A DNA stretch of 11,797 nt from DATCVA01 sp036567205 (GTDB taxonomy: Bacteria; Pseudomonadota; Gammaproteobacteria; Burkholderiales; Burkholderiaceae_B): positions 1-11,797 of the forward strand of contig DATCVA010000196.1 in the NCBI GenBank assembly GCA_036567205.1, given 5' to 3'. This document shows positions 4,681-11,797 of this stretch, in pieces. The notes under the pieces were generated by a model, which was given only the letters and a program-made list of their open reading frames with translations, had not been told where the DNA came from and made no database searches. The translations under genes were made by a program, and so were the position numbers. Positions within the stretch are counted from its first letter, which is position 1. The number at the start of each line of letters is the position of its first letter.

Positions 4681-5919
4681 TTAGTCGCTGCTTGCCAGAG
4701 CCTGAGCAAAGTCATCGATCAAGTCCTGAGTATCTTCGATCCCCACCGATACTCTTAGCAGACTGTCGGCTATACCCATCAGCGCCCGGCTTTCGGCCCC
4801 CATTTCATAATAGATGGTATGGGCAACAGGCAAAACCAAGGTACGCGTATCGCCCAAATGCGTCGCCAGAATAAAAACCTGCAATTGATTAAGGAACTCG
4901 AACACATCGATTCCGTCGGCCAGCTCTATGCCCAGCAACGCACCAAACCGGTTATTGAACAGGTTGGCCGAGCGCTGATGTTGAGGGTGATTCGGAAGCC
5001 CCGGATAATGCACTTTTGAAACCTTGGGATGCGCACTTAAATACTGCGCCAAAACCAATGCATTGGAGCACGATTTTTCCATACGCAAGGCCAGAGTTTC
5101 TGCTCCTGCCGCGATACGATGCGCCGCTTCAGCGGAAAGCGTAGCCCCCATGTCGCGCAAACCCTTTTTCTTTATTTGCGTCAGCCCCCAGGATGTGGGC
5201 TTACCCCGGCGATACGCTTCGAAGATATTGTCATAATCGGACCAGTCATACAGACCGGTGTCGGTTACAGCGCCGCCCAGGGCATTACCATGACCGCCAA
5301 TCGCTTTGGACAACGAATTCATCACCAACGACGCGCCGACATCAATGCCCCGGCACAGCCAGGGGGTAGCCAGCGTATTGTCCAGAACATAAACAAGATT
5401 TTTATCCTTACACCATTCTCCGATGGCATGCAGGTCGGCCACTTGCGTGCCGGGATTGGCAATGGCTTCGGTAAATACCATTTTGGTTTCGGGCCGATAC
5501 GCGGCTGCAACGTTGCGCATGTCGGTTGCGTCAACCAGGGTTATCTCGACACCCAGTTCGCGCAATGTACTAAACAAGCTATTGGTATTGCCAAAAATAT
5601 ACTTGCTACTGATCAGGTGGTCTCCGCGGCGCAACAAGGTAAAAAAAATGGCCGATAAAGCCGCCATTCCTGTGGCGAAACTAACGGTACTTACCCCGCC
5701 CTCCATTTGCGAAACCTTAACCTCTAGCGCTGCCGTAGTGGGCGTTCCCTGACGGGCATAAGTAAAACCCGCCTTGCCCTGAAACACAGCGGCCAGCTCG
5801 CGCGAGTCGGCGAACGCATACTCGGAAGAAGGATGCATGGGCTTGTGAACCGCACCGTGCTCAACGCCGTCGCGCCGATCGGAATGCAAAATGGTAGTGG
5901 TAAAGCCGTTCTTAGCCAT
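4681..5919 (-). CDS. PLP-dependent Cys/Met metabolism enzyme (cystathionine gamma-synthase / O-acylhomoserine sulfhydrylase type)
   Basis: The 412-residue protein is a fold-type I Cys/Met-metabolism enzyme. These enzymes use PLP for gamma-replacement or elimination on homoserine esters, cystathionine or methionine in the cytoplasm. Visible landmarks: Tyr54 and Arg56 in YARQGTPT (phosphate contacts from the neighbouring subunit), the SFATGMAAL phosphate loop at 80-88, Asp180 in VLDNTLATPW (pyridine nitrogen), Lys205 in MNSLSKAIGGHGN (Schiff base) and Arg389 in LLRVSVGIED (substrate carboxylate). The usual SLGG block is HLGDTRTLV here, and the Lys loop reads SLSK-AIGGHG rather than the common S-T-K-Y, so the exact substrate cannot be assigned; MetZ/MetB-like or methionine gamma-lyase remain possible. 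ATG 5919 gives a family-like N-terminus (GFTTTILHSDR), but no Shine-Dalgarno is present. It lies 56 nt downstream of rlmB. Confidence 0.88.
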   Translation of the reverse strand: MAKNGFTTTILHSDRRDGVEHGAVHKPMHPSSEYAFADSRELAAVFQGKAGFTYARQGTPTTAALEVKVSQMEGGVSTVSFATGMAALSAIFFTLLRRGDHLISSKYIFGNTNSLFSTLRELGVEITLVDATDMRNVAAAYRPETKMVFTEAIANPGTQVADLHAIGEWCKDKNLVYVLDNTLATPWLCRGIDVGASLVMNSLSKAIGGHGNALGGAVTDTGLYDWSDYDNIFEAYRRGKPTSWGLTQIKKKGLRDMGATLSAEAAHRIAAGAETLALRMEKSCSNALVLAQYLSAHPKVSKVHYPGLPNHPQHQRSANLFNNRFGALLGIELADGIDVFEFLNQLQVFILATHLGDTRTLVLPVAHTIYYEMGAESRALMGIADSLLRVSVGIEDTQDLIDDFAQALASSD

Positions 5920-5933
5920 GGTGGATGTTATAT

Positions 5934-5951
5934 AGAAAAATTAGAAAAATT
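5934..5951. repeat. 9-bp tandem duplication in the translation-initiation region of the PLP enzyme
   Basis: AGAAAAATT occurs twice back to back (5934-5942, 5943-5951). In the leftward mRNA it gives a U-rich AAUUUUUCU repeat 15-32 nt before the ATG, where no purine-rich ribosome-binding site exists. Confidence 0.6.
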
Positions 5952-5975
5952 GGGAACAGGCAAAAACAGCGGCAA

Positions 5976-6722
5976 TCAGGCGGCCCGCTGGCGCACGGCT
6001 TCGTATAAACATACGGCGCTGGCTACGCTGACATTAAGGCTTTCCACCGAACCCAGCATTGGAATCGTAACTAATTCGTCGCACGTTTCACGTGTCAGAC
6101 GGCGCATACCCTCGCCTTCAGCCCCCATAACCCATGCCATGGAACGCCGCGCATCCACAGCATGCATGCTGCTGCTCGCTTCGTCATCGGTGCCCACAAG
6201 CCAGACATCGCGCTCCTTCATCTGACGCATCGTCCGCGCAAGATTGGTCACCATAATATAGGGCACCGTTTCCGCTGCACCGCAAGCAACACGTTGAACA
6301 GTACTGTTCAAACCCACCGCGCGGTCGCGCGGCGCAATGACAGCATGTACCCCGGCGGCATCCGCTGTACGCAGGCAAGCCCCCAGATTATGAGGATCTG
6401 TCACGCCATCGAGAATCAAAAACAAAGGGGTCTGGTTTTTATCCTCGAGCAGATCAAGAACCTCGTCGACATCGACCGCCAGCTGATTGGCATCAGCCAA
6501 CGCCACCACGCCCTGATGACGCGTACCGCGCGCCAGGCCATCAAGCCGATCGGCCGAAACCGGAAGCACACGGATATTGGCCGCCTGGGCCTGCTCTATA
6601 AATGACTGCATACGCTTGTCGCGCCGCGAAGCCTCAACATAAAGCTCTTTGATCGAAGTGGGCGCGTGGCGTAGCCGTGCGGTCACTGCGTGAAAACCGG
6701 CCAAAACCTGATGGGACGACAT
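5976..6722 (-). CDS. rlmB: RlmB, 23S rRNA (guanosine-2'-O-)-methyltransferase (Gm2251)
   Basis: RlmB methylates the 2'-O of G2251 (E. coli numbering) in the P-loop of 23S rRNA during 50S assembly, using SAM. The 248-residue length is normal. Residues 1-75 form the RNA-binding N-domain (HQVLAGFHAVTARLR; ending RGTRHQGVVALA). The SpoU/TrmH knotted domain follows with all three motifs: motif 1 LDGVTDPHNLGACLRTADAAG (104-124; Asn112 and catalytic Arg118), motif 2 VMGAEGEGMRRL (198-209) and motif 3 IPMLGSVESLNVSVASAV (220-237; Asn230). ATG 6722 has a good ribosome-binding site, AAAGGA, 6 nt upstream. It follows rnr, a conserved proteobacterial pairing, but a 309-nt gap with a hairpin suggests separate initiation. 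Confidence 0.96.
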   Translation of the reverse strand: MSSHQVLAGFHAVTARLRHAPTSIKELYVEASRRDKRMQSFIEQAQAANIRVLPVSADRLDGLARGTRHQGVVALADANQLAVDVDEVLDLLEDKNQTPLFLILDGVTDPHNLGACLRTADAAGVHAVIAPRDRAVGLNSTVQRVACGAAETVPYIMVTNLARTMRQMKERDVWLVGTDDEASSSMHAVDARRSMAWVMGAEGEGMRRLTRETCDELVTIPMLGSVESLNVSVASAVCLYEAVRQRAA

Positions 6723-6747
6723 AAATTTCCTTTCTTATTACTTTTTA

Positions 6748-6778
6748 ACTATAGCGCACGCAAGCACAGCCAAGCCAA
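6748..6778 (-). promoter_or_regulatory. Candidate promoter of rlmB
   Basis: Minus strand TATAGT (6753-6748, 5/6) is 25 nt before the rlmB ATG. TTGGCT occurs twice upstream, with spacings of 14 and 19 bp, both off the optimum. It is weak, but it would explain rlmB expression beyond the hairpin that follows rnr. Confidence 0.3.
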
Positions 6779-6944
6779 AGATACCTGGTGGTTATTCCAT
6801 TTCCAAATCAATTGCGGGCACGAAAGCGAAGCGCAGACAGTACATTTGCACCGCTGCTGCGCCGACACAATTCACGGTTGATTTAAAAATGGAATTACGT
6901 ATTTTATTCTTATCTGACATTCGCTGTAATACAACCCAACGTAC

Positions 6945-6972
6945 AAAGCCACGCCCCGAAAGGGACGTGGCT
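6945..6972 (-). terminator. Hairpin after rnr, probable partial terminator
   Basis: On the minus strand AGCCACGTCCC pairs with GGGGCGTGGCT over 11 bp (one G-U), loop TTTC, followed by TTGTACG, so the U-tract is poor. On the plus strand the same position is a C-A mismatch, which favours a leftward RNA function. A second small hairpin, CCCG-TTT-CGGG within TCCTG/CAGGA, lies at 6999-7025, right after the rnr stop. The remaining 6779-6944 shows nothing recognisable. Confidence 0.45.
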
Positions 6973-7031
6973 ACCGGGTAATAGATGCTCTCTTGCGCTC
7001 CTGGCCCGAAACGGGACGCGCAGGACAAATA

Positions 7032-9476
7032 CTAGCGCCGGTTTCGGCTGGATTTTTTGACGGTTGCCGCAACCTTTGCGCCACGTTTGGCTTCGGCTCT
7101 GCGCTGACGCGAGGTAGTGCCTTTAAGCGCTTCGGGCTTAGCGGGCGCCGCCCGTTTAATACGACGTTTAGGTTCTTCCTTAGGCTCGTTAACAGCTTTA
7201 TGCAGCTCTTTAAATGTAGTGCCCTTGACGAGCCTGAATTCGATACGGCGCGCCTCCAGGTCGACTCGCGCCACTTGCACCTGAACGGCATCGGTCAAAC
7301 GATAACGCATGCCCGTGCGCTCGCCGCGCAACTCGTGCATGGCCTCGTTGTACTGAAAATAATCGGAACCCAGTTCAGATACATGAACCATTCCCTCAAC
7401 AAACAACGTATCAAGAGTAATGAAAATTCCGAACGTAGCCACACCCGTCACACGTCCGCTGAAGACTTCGCCGACATGCTCTTTGACGAACCAGCATTTA
7501 AGCCACGCCTCGACATCGCGTGAAGCGTCGTCGGCACGCCGCTCGCGAGCGGACAACAACAAACCCAGCTTCTCCCATACCGCATGCTCGCGCTCGCGCT
7601 GCGGCAATGCCGCAGTGGCAGCCAGATCGGGAATGTCGGGAACATACCGCTTGCCTTCAAGCACAGACTTGATCACGCGGTGGGTTAACAAATCGGGGTA
7701 ACGGCGAATCGGCGACGTAAAGTGCGCATAGTGCTCATAGGCCAGACCGAAGTGGCCCGACTGCTCCGGGCTATATATGGCCTGCTGCAGTGATCGCAGA
7801 CACATCGTTTGAATAACTTCGTAATCAGGCCGGCCACGCACAGCCTGAACCAGCTTCGCGTAATCGTGGGTAGTGGGGTCGTCTCCGCCTTCCAGCGTAA
7901 GGCCAAGATTACGCAGGTAATCGCGCAAGGCCTGGAGTTTCTCGGGAGTAGGCCCTTCGTGCACGCGGTACAAACCAATGCGTTTGTTTCGTTTCACAAA
8001 ATCGGCGGCGCAGGTATTGGCCGCCAGCATGCACTCTTCAATTAAACGATGTGCATCGTTACGCGCATAGGGAATAATTTTTTCGATGCGACCCAATGGA
8101 TTGCAGATAATTTTGGTTTCTATCGTGTCGAAATCAATGGCACCGCGTTTAATGCGCGACTCGGACAACAACTGATACAGCTCATGCAGGTTTTGAATAT
8201 ACGGAAAAACCGCCCCCATCGCTTGTGCCGCCGGCCCCGAAGGTTGCTGCAGCCCTGCCCAGACATCGGTATAGGTGGTGCGTGCGTGAGAATGAATAAC
8301 AGCGTTATAAAACTGATAAGCGCTGACAGTACCTGCTTTGGCGCCTGTAGCGGGAATAACAATATCGCAAACCAGCACCAGGCGGTCGACATCGGGATTA
8401 AGCGAACAAAGCCCATTGGATAACGATTCGGGCAACATCGGAATGACGCGACGCGGGAAATAAACGCTGGTGCCACGATCGATGGCATCCTCGTCGATAG
8501 GATCGCCCGGCCTGACGTAATGACTGACGTCGGCAATGGCGACTAACAAACGCCAACCCGGTTTCTTGCGCTTTTCGGTCCCCAACTCAATCGGCGTGCA
8601 AAAGACGGCATCATCGAAATCGCGAGCGTCTTCGCCATCGATAGTAACGAACGGGACATCGCGCAAATCCACCCGGCCATTCAGCTCGCCCCGTTTAACC
8701 GTACTGGGCAGCTTGGCAGCCTGGGCTTGCGCCCCATCCGAAAAAATATGAGGAACATCGAACTTGCGGACCGCAATTTCGATTTCCATCCCGGGGTCGT
8801 CAATTTCACCCAGCACCTCGATAACACGGCCCAATGGCTGCGAATGGCGCGTTGGCTGCTGAACAATTTGAACGGTGACGACCTGCCCATGTTCGGCCCC
8901 GCCTGTGTCCGCAACGGGTATCAAAATGTCGTGCTTGATACGCTGATCTTCCGGAGCAACGATAAGTGCGCCGCGCTCATTCAGGAACCGGCCCACCAGC
9001 TTATCGGTACGCCGCTCGATTACTTCGACAATAGCGGCTTGAGACTTGCCGCGGTACTCGCCGTCGGGTTTCGCCAAGACGCGGTCGCCATGCAACACCT
9101 TAAGCATTTCACGCGGCGACAAAAACAAGTCGGGACCGCCATCGTCGCGCAGCAAAAATCCGAAGCCGTCACGATGGCCCTGTACCCGGCCAGCAATAAA
9201 ATCAGTTTTGCTGGCGGCGGTCAATTGCCCCTGGGCGTTGTAAAAAACCTGTCCGTCGCGTTCCATCGCCTTCAGGCGACGCTCAAAGCCTATGGTCAGG
9301 GGTATTGCTGCGCCAAGAACCTTAGCCAGAGCCTCGGGAGCAATAGCCTGCCCCGATGAACGCAAATACTCGAGAAGGACTTCTCGGCTTGGTACAGCGG
9401 GATCAAAATCAGGCGGCAACTGAGCTGAACCATTGGGGATCTGGTTATTCGTTTCGTTTTTAGATCGTTTGATCAA
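7032..9476 (-). CDS. rnr: RNase R, 3'-5' exoribonuclease (RNB family)
   Basis: RNase R degrades structured RNA processively from the 3' end and acts in mRNA, rRNA and tmRNA quality control. The 814-residue product has the full family order: winged-helix-like region (about 28-90, SREVLLEYLRSSGQAI), cold-shock domains (about 93-260, GRVQGHRDGFGFLL and GRFLNERGALIV), the RNB catalytic domain (about 262-600), the S1 domain (667-750, GEVFSGRVTGVATFGIFITL) and a Lys/Arg-rich tail (751-814). The metal ligands are in TIDGEDARDFDDAV: Asp280, Asp286, Asp288, Asp289. The block HFTSPIRRYPDLLTHR is at 585-600. The frame starts at TTG (9476), with GGAAA about 8 nt upstream; no in-frame ATG occurs before codon 71, inside the conserved N-domain, so TTG is the likely start. 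RNase II lacks this tail. Confidence 0.97.
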   Translation of the reverse strand: MIKRSKNETNNQIPNGSAQLPPDFDPAVPSREVLLEYLRSSGQAIAPEALAKVLGAAIPLTIGFERRLKAMERDGQVFYNAQGQLTAASKTDFIAGRVQGHRDGFGFLLRDDGGPDLFLSPREMLKVLHGDRVLAKPDGEYRGKSQAAIVEVIERRTDKLVGRFLNERGALIVAPEDQRIKHDILIPVADTGGAEHGQVVTVQIVQQPTRHSQPLGRVIEVLGEIDDPGMEIEIAVRKFDVPHIFSDGAQAQAAKLPSTVKRGELNGRVDLRDVPFVTIDGEDARDFDDAVFCTPIELGTEKRKKPGWRLLVAIADVSHYVRPGDPIDEDAIDRGTSVYFPRRVIPMLPESLSNGLCSLNPDVDRLVLVCDIVIPATGAKAGTVSAYQFYNAVIHSHARTTYTDVWAGLQQPSGPAAQAMGAVFPYIQNLHELYQLLSESRIKRGAIDFDTIETKIICNPLGRIEKIIPYARNDAHRLIEECMLAANTCAADFVKRNKRIGLYRVHEGPTPEKLQALRDYLRNLGLTLEGGDDPTTHDYAKLVQAVRGRPDYEVIQTMCLRSLQQAIYSPEQSGHFGLAYEHYAHFTSPIRRYPDLLTHRVIKSVLEGKRYVPDIPDLAATAALPQREREHAVWEKLGLLLSARERRADDASRDVEAWLKCWFVKEHVGEVFSGRVTGVATFGIFITLDTLFVEGMVHVSELGSDYFQYNEAMHELRGERTGMRYRLTDAVQVQVARVDLEARRIEFRLVKGTTFKELHKAVNEPKEEPKRRIKRAAPAKPEALKGTTSRQRRAEAKRGAKVAATVKKSSRNRR

Positions 9477-9482
9477 AGGATG

Positions 9483-9512
9483 TTTCCATTCAATTAAAAA
9501 TTAGGTTATACT
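9483..9512 (+). promoter_or_regulatory. Promoter of tRNA-Leu, overlapping the rnr promoter
   Basis: TATACT (9507-9512) is followed by the GC-rich discriminator TTGCGCCTC. TTTCCA (9483-9488, 4/6) lies 18 bp upstream. The start point would be near 9519, about 50 nt before the mature tRNA. Confidence 0.6.
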
Positions 9513-9533
9513 TTGCGCCTCTTAAAGTTTAAA
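9505..9533 (-). promoter_or_regulatory. Promoter of rnr, overlapping the tRNA-Leu promoter
   Basis: Minus strand TATAAC (9510-9505, 5/6) is 17 bp from TTTAAA (9533-9528, 4/6). The start near 9498 would give a 5' leader of about 22 nt to the TTG at 9476. Four base pairs (9507-9510) are shared with the -10 box of the divergent tRNA-Leu promoter. Confidence 0.5.
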
Positions 9534-9568
9534 CGCTAATACAGGCAGTACATTAGCATACACTTTAT

Positions 9569-9653
9569 GCCCAGATGGCGGAATTGGTAGACGCGCATGG
9601 TTCAGGTCCATGTGCCGCAAGGTGTGGAGGTTCGAGTCCTCTTCTGGGCACCA
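9569..9653 (+). tRNA. tRNA-Leu (anticodon CAG)
   Basis: 85 nt with encoded CCA. Acceptor GCCCAGA/TCTGGGC, D-region TGGCGGAATTGGTAGACGC, anticodon stem CATGG/CCATG with loop TTCAGGT (anticodon CAG, reads CUG), the long variable arm TGCCGCAAGGTGT of a class II tRNA, and T-arm GGAGGTTCGAGTCCTC are all intact. It is a single gene with its own promoter and terminator, divergent from rnr. Confidence 0.98.
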
Positions 9654-9665
9654 GTACAAGCAGTC

Positions 9666-9704
9666 AAAAAGCTCTGTAAATCTTTGATTTACAGAGCTTT
9701 TTTT
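9666..9704 (+). terminator. Strong terminator of tRNA-Leu (can work in both directions)
   Basis: AAAAAGCTCTGTAAATC (9666-9682), loop TTT, and the exact complement GATTTACAGAGCTTTTT (9686-9702) form a 17-bp stem. Seven T end at 9704, and five A on the other side give a U-tract on the opposite strand too. It starts 13 nt after CCA. Confidence 0.95.
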
Positions 9705-9783
9705 ATCTGTAAAGGCTTTTTTCCAGACATGGTATTGCATAAGCCCATGGGCTGGACCGAGAAGCAGCGTGGTGAACTGATGA

Positions 9784-10086
9784 TTAGGCAGCCAACAAAA
9801 ACACGGCATTTTCGATAGGCAAGCTGAAACGGCAGCGTGGGGAAAAAAACAAGAACGCAAGAAACCCACTAGCACAGCGCCAGCGGGAAGCAACCCGACC
9901 GCAAGTGTATTATTCGAAGCATACTTACCGATTGCCGAGAACACTGATTCCGAAAAAATGGAACACATTGCGCATCTAAAAATGGTGCAATAACCTATTG
10001 CACCATGGCACCTTCGTCACACGTTAACACACGATATCAATGAATGGACAGAACGCCAAAACAAAGGCGTTAATCAGCGGACTTGA
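9784..10086 (+). pseudogene. Possible decayed gene, no family recognised
   Basis: One frame from the TGA at 9781 to the TGA at 10084 is open except for a TAA at 9991. It reads ...SVLFEAYLPIAENTDSEKME and HIAHLKMVQ, stop, then PIAPWHLRHTLTHDINEWTE and RQNKGVNQRT. The composition looks protein-like on both sides of the stop, but there is no start codon with a ribosome-binding site. A short neighbouring frame at 9729-9818 (MVLHKPMGWTEKQRGELMIR) also looks protein-like and may be its shifted 5' part. Position 3' of a tRNA gene is a common landing site for integrating elements, so an eroded element is conceivable, but no integrase or transposase motif or attachment-site repeat was found. Confidence 0.25.
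9978..10006 (-). terminator. 11-bp perfect hairpin with U-tract for leftward transcription
   Basis: ATGGTGCAATA (9982-9992), loop ACC, TATTGCACCAT (9996-10006). Five A on the plus strand (9978-9982) give U5 leftward, so it can end transcripts coming from the receptor gene. The stem carries the in-frame TAA of the decayed frame at 9784-10086. Confidence 0.55.
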
Positions 10087-10280
10087 CAGCAACACACACT
10101 GGCAGGAATAAAGTAAGACCCATGCCAACAATAAAAAGTTCAAAAATTAGTGTTCACTCATATAAAGCAGGGCTTTTTTAGCCAAGCTCTTACCCAAAAT
10201 GCTTTTGGCATTTCCGGCAAAAGCTTGACTGGCACGGCCCGACGTTTCTGAAGGCCGGCCAGAACAAGGCAGTCCGGCTA
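10087..10280. other. Non-coding stretch downstream of the receptor gene
   Basis: No gene is seen. It contains the hairpin at 10196-10224 and the 8-bp palindrome GGCCGGCC near 10253. A smaller repeat AACGCC/GGCGTT lies just to the left at 10052-10071. One TTGACA (10083-10088) has no matching -10 box. Confidence 0.4.
10196..10224 (-). terminator. Probable terminator of the TonB-dependent receptor gene
   Basis: On the minus strand GCTTTTG (10224-10218) and CAAAAGC (10207-10201) form a 7-bp stem with a 10-nt loop, followed by ATTTT (10200-10196). It is 57 nt past the stop codon at 10281. Confidence 0.45.
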
Positions 10281-11797
10281 TCAATACCGCAAGTTGGCGC
10301 TTAGAATAATTTGCCTGCCCGGTCCAAAATCGGCATGGTGCACGCCATTGGTGCGCGAGTAGTAATTCTTATCCGTCAGATTAAGCGCATTCAGCTGCAA
10401 CGCCAGGGTTTTATTGACCTGATATGCGGCCATCGCGTCAAACCGCCAGTACGCAGGCATATAGACAGCGCTAGTTCCGCCGCCCGCACCGCCTTGATTG
10501 CCGCCAAACGTCTTGCTAACGTAATAAGCCCCTGCTCCCACGGTTAATGGAGGCAGCAATTTATAGGTAGACCATAAACTAAAGCTATGTTCAGGCGTGT
10601 TTGCCAAAGAATCGCCTTCGTTGACACCACTGTAGGCGCCTTTGACAAGTTCGCTATCCATATAGGTATAGCCACCGTATACATTCCATTTAGAGGTAAT
10701 TTCCCCCGACACACCCAATTCCAGTCCCCGCACCCTGGTTTCCCCGGCTTGCGCAAAAATGCCCGGGTCTACTTCAATCTGGGCGTCTCGCCTGTCATTT
10801 TGGAAAATTGCGGCAGTCAGGTTCAAACGTTCATCCAATACATTCCACTTGGTACCCAGCTCCAATGTACGGCTTTTTTCCGGTTTCAGGTCGCCCAGAC
10901 CTACAGAAAGACCTTCCTGGTCTCCACCGCTGATGCTGGGGGGAGTAGATGCGGTGGAATAAGAAATATAAACACTGCCATTTTTCGTCGGCTTGTATAC
11001 CAGTCCCAATTGATAATTGAACATGTTCCAGCTGCCGCTCTCGGACGTCATTGCCGTGGCGCCACGCTGCAAGAAGTCGCCCGATATCCGATAGTTGTCC
11101 AGGCGAACGCCCGCATTAGCCTGAAACTGCTCCGAAAACTCGATGGTATCGAAAAGGTAAGCGGCGCGCGTAGTAGACTTTGAGTCCAGGTTTAGCGGCT
11201 GGCGCGTAATCGAGCCTGACCAGGAATCACTGGGATTAGGACGGAAAAAAGGTGTGCAATCCAGACTGCCTGCCGAAAAACTGGCCGGACATGCTGCGCC
11301 AGCAGTGGTTGCGACGGTATAGCTTGCATTCTTATTGGTTTCGCGCGAAAACTCGACGCCCAGATTGAAACTATGCTTGATGCTACCGGTATCAAGCTTC
11401 CCATACAGCTCGGTCGCGTTCGTCAAGAGTTCGCTTTTCTGCCAACGTGATTTAGTGCCGCGCTGCAACCAGTACTGATTTGTTGCAGCATCGAACCTGG
11501 CAGTGCCGTCGCCCGGGTTCGTTACCACATAATCGTTGATCGTCTCGCCATAACGAGTGGCATTGCGCAAGGTAAGGCGCTCGGTAAAATCGTGTTCCAG
11601 CTCTATTGTGCCGATATCGGCTTGAGTCTTGTGATAGTCGCGATCATACAATCCGTAGAAGGTATCGCGATCAACATCCACAATACCGCTGTCGGTATGC
11701 AGTCCAGGAATTTTCCGGGTCAATGGCACGCCATAATCGGGCATGCCATCGGTTTGCAAATGATAATAGCTAAAGGTGGCCCGAGTAGGCGTGCCCA
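10281..11797 (-). CDS. TonB-dependent siderophore receptor (barrel part; 5' end outside window)
   Basis: The frame is open to the right edge, so the gene is partial: 504 C-terminal residues are present, and the signal peptide and plug lie outside. The protein is an outer-membrane beta-barrel that imports ferric siderophores, powered by TonB-ExbB-ExbD. The first visible residues, TFSYYHLQTDGMPDYGVPL, match the block just after the plug in catecholate/ferrichrome-type receptors (compare Fiu, BfrD). Repeated barrel strands follow (FNLGVEFSRETNK, AGVRLDNYRISGDF, YQLGLVYKPTKNGSVYISYS, SLGD-type turn GLGDLKPEKSRTLELGTKWN, WNVYGGYTYMDSELVKG, YQVNKTLALQLNALNLTDKN). It ends PGRQIILSANLRY with the aromatic terminus used by BAM. 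Two Cys (ACPASFSAGSLDC) probably form a disulfide in an extracellular loop. Ligand unknown. Fur control is expected for the family, but the promoter is not visible. Confidence 0.93.
   Translation of the reverse strand, partial: GTPTRATFSYYHLQTDGMPDYGVPLTRKIPGLHTDSGIVDVDRDTFYGLYDRDYHKTQADIGTIELEHDFTERLTLRNATRYGETINDYVVTNPGDGTARFDAATNQYWLQRGTKSRWQKSELLTNATELYGKLDTGSIKHSFNLGVEFSRETNKNASYTVATTAGAACPASFSAGSLDCTPFFRPNPSDSWSGSITRQPLNLDSKSTTRAAYLFDTIEFSEQFQANAGVRLDNYRISGDFLQRGATAMTSESGSWNMFNYQLGLVYKPTKNGSVYISYSTASTPPSISGGDQEGLSVGLGDLKPEKSRTLELGTKWNVLDERLNLTAAIFQNDRRDAQIEVDPGIFAQAGETRVRGLELGVSGEITSKWNVYGGYTYMDSELVKGAYSGVNEGDSLANTPEHSFSLWSTYKLLPPLTVGAGAYYVSKTFGGNQGGAGGGTSAVYMPAYWRFDAMAAYQVNKTLALQLNALNLTDKNYYSRTNGVHHADFGPGRQIILSANLRY

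Noticed and set aside
8727..9359. Rightward 210-codon frame, and other long frames inside rnr
   Set aside because: These lie wholly within the clearly coding rnr sequence on the other strand and match no domain.
9522..9968. Leftward 148-codon frame
   Set aside because: It runs antisense through tRNA-Leu and its terminator; the PEEDSNLHT-type stretch is the translated tRNA complement, a well-known false protein signature.
10083..10115. Promoter based on a perfect TTGACA
   Set aside because: At 16-18 bp downstream only GAATAA or AATAAA is present, and no gene follows on that strand.
1..11797. CRISPR array, intact insertion sequence, prophage or defence genes
   Set aside because: No regularly spaced direct repeats, no terminal inverted repeats around a transposase, and no integrase or defence-domain motifs were found.

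Overview
The window looks like chromosomal DNA of a betaproteobacterium, most likely Burkholderiales/Alcaligenaceae (Bordetella–Advenella–Pusillimonas neighbourhood). This rests on the tonB-exbB-exbD order, the long Glu-Pro/Lys-Pro TonB, the pertactin-type autotransporter barrel, the rnr-rlmB pair and the style of the proteins. No database search was possible, so the genus is not fixed. Base composition is moderate and the core genes look vertically inherited.

Left part (1-2030): a leftward operon tonB > exbB > exbD (exbD cut by the window edge) encodes the inner-membrane energy transducer for TonB-dependent outer-membrane receptors. A good promoter candidate (TAGACA/TATTAT) sits just before tonB and carries a near-perfect dyad over its -35 box. 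Next (2030-3600) lies a rightward autotransporter relic: an intact C-terminal translocator barrel whose passenger domain is reduced to a short out-of-frame remnant with no signal peptide, closed by a very strong terminator.

Middle (3580-7031), all leftward: tRNA-Val(UAC) with its own promoter and terminator; the nucleoid protein HU; a 100-nt stretch bounded by its own promoter and intrinsic terminator (candidate small RNA or attenuated leader); a PLP-dependent Cys/Met-metabolism enzyme; and the 23S rRNA methyltransferase RlmB. RNase R follows (7032-9476, also leftward, TTG start).

Right part: rnr diverges from tRNA-Leu(CAG), and the two predicted -10 boxes overlap on opposite strands in a 92-bp gap. 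After a strong tRNA terminator comes about 580 bp of non-genic DNA with a decayed, unassigned reading frame and several hairpins. It ends in the 3' two thirds of a TonB-dependent siderophore receptor gene, which runs off the right edge. The receptor and the TonB-ExbB-ExbD motor at the opposite end belong to the same uptake process.

I did not see a new defence or mobile system, CRISPR array or intact insertion sequence. The most interesting signals are at RNA and promoter level: complementary leader and trailer around tRNA-Val, the candidate small RNA upstream of hupB, the shared divergent promoter of rnr and tRNA-Leu, and the two decayed genes.
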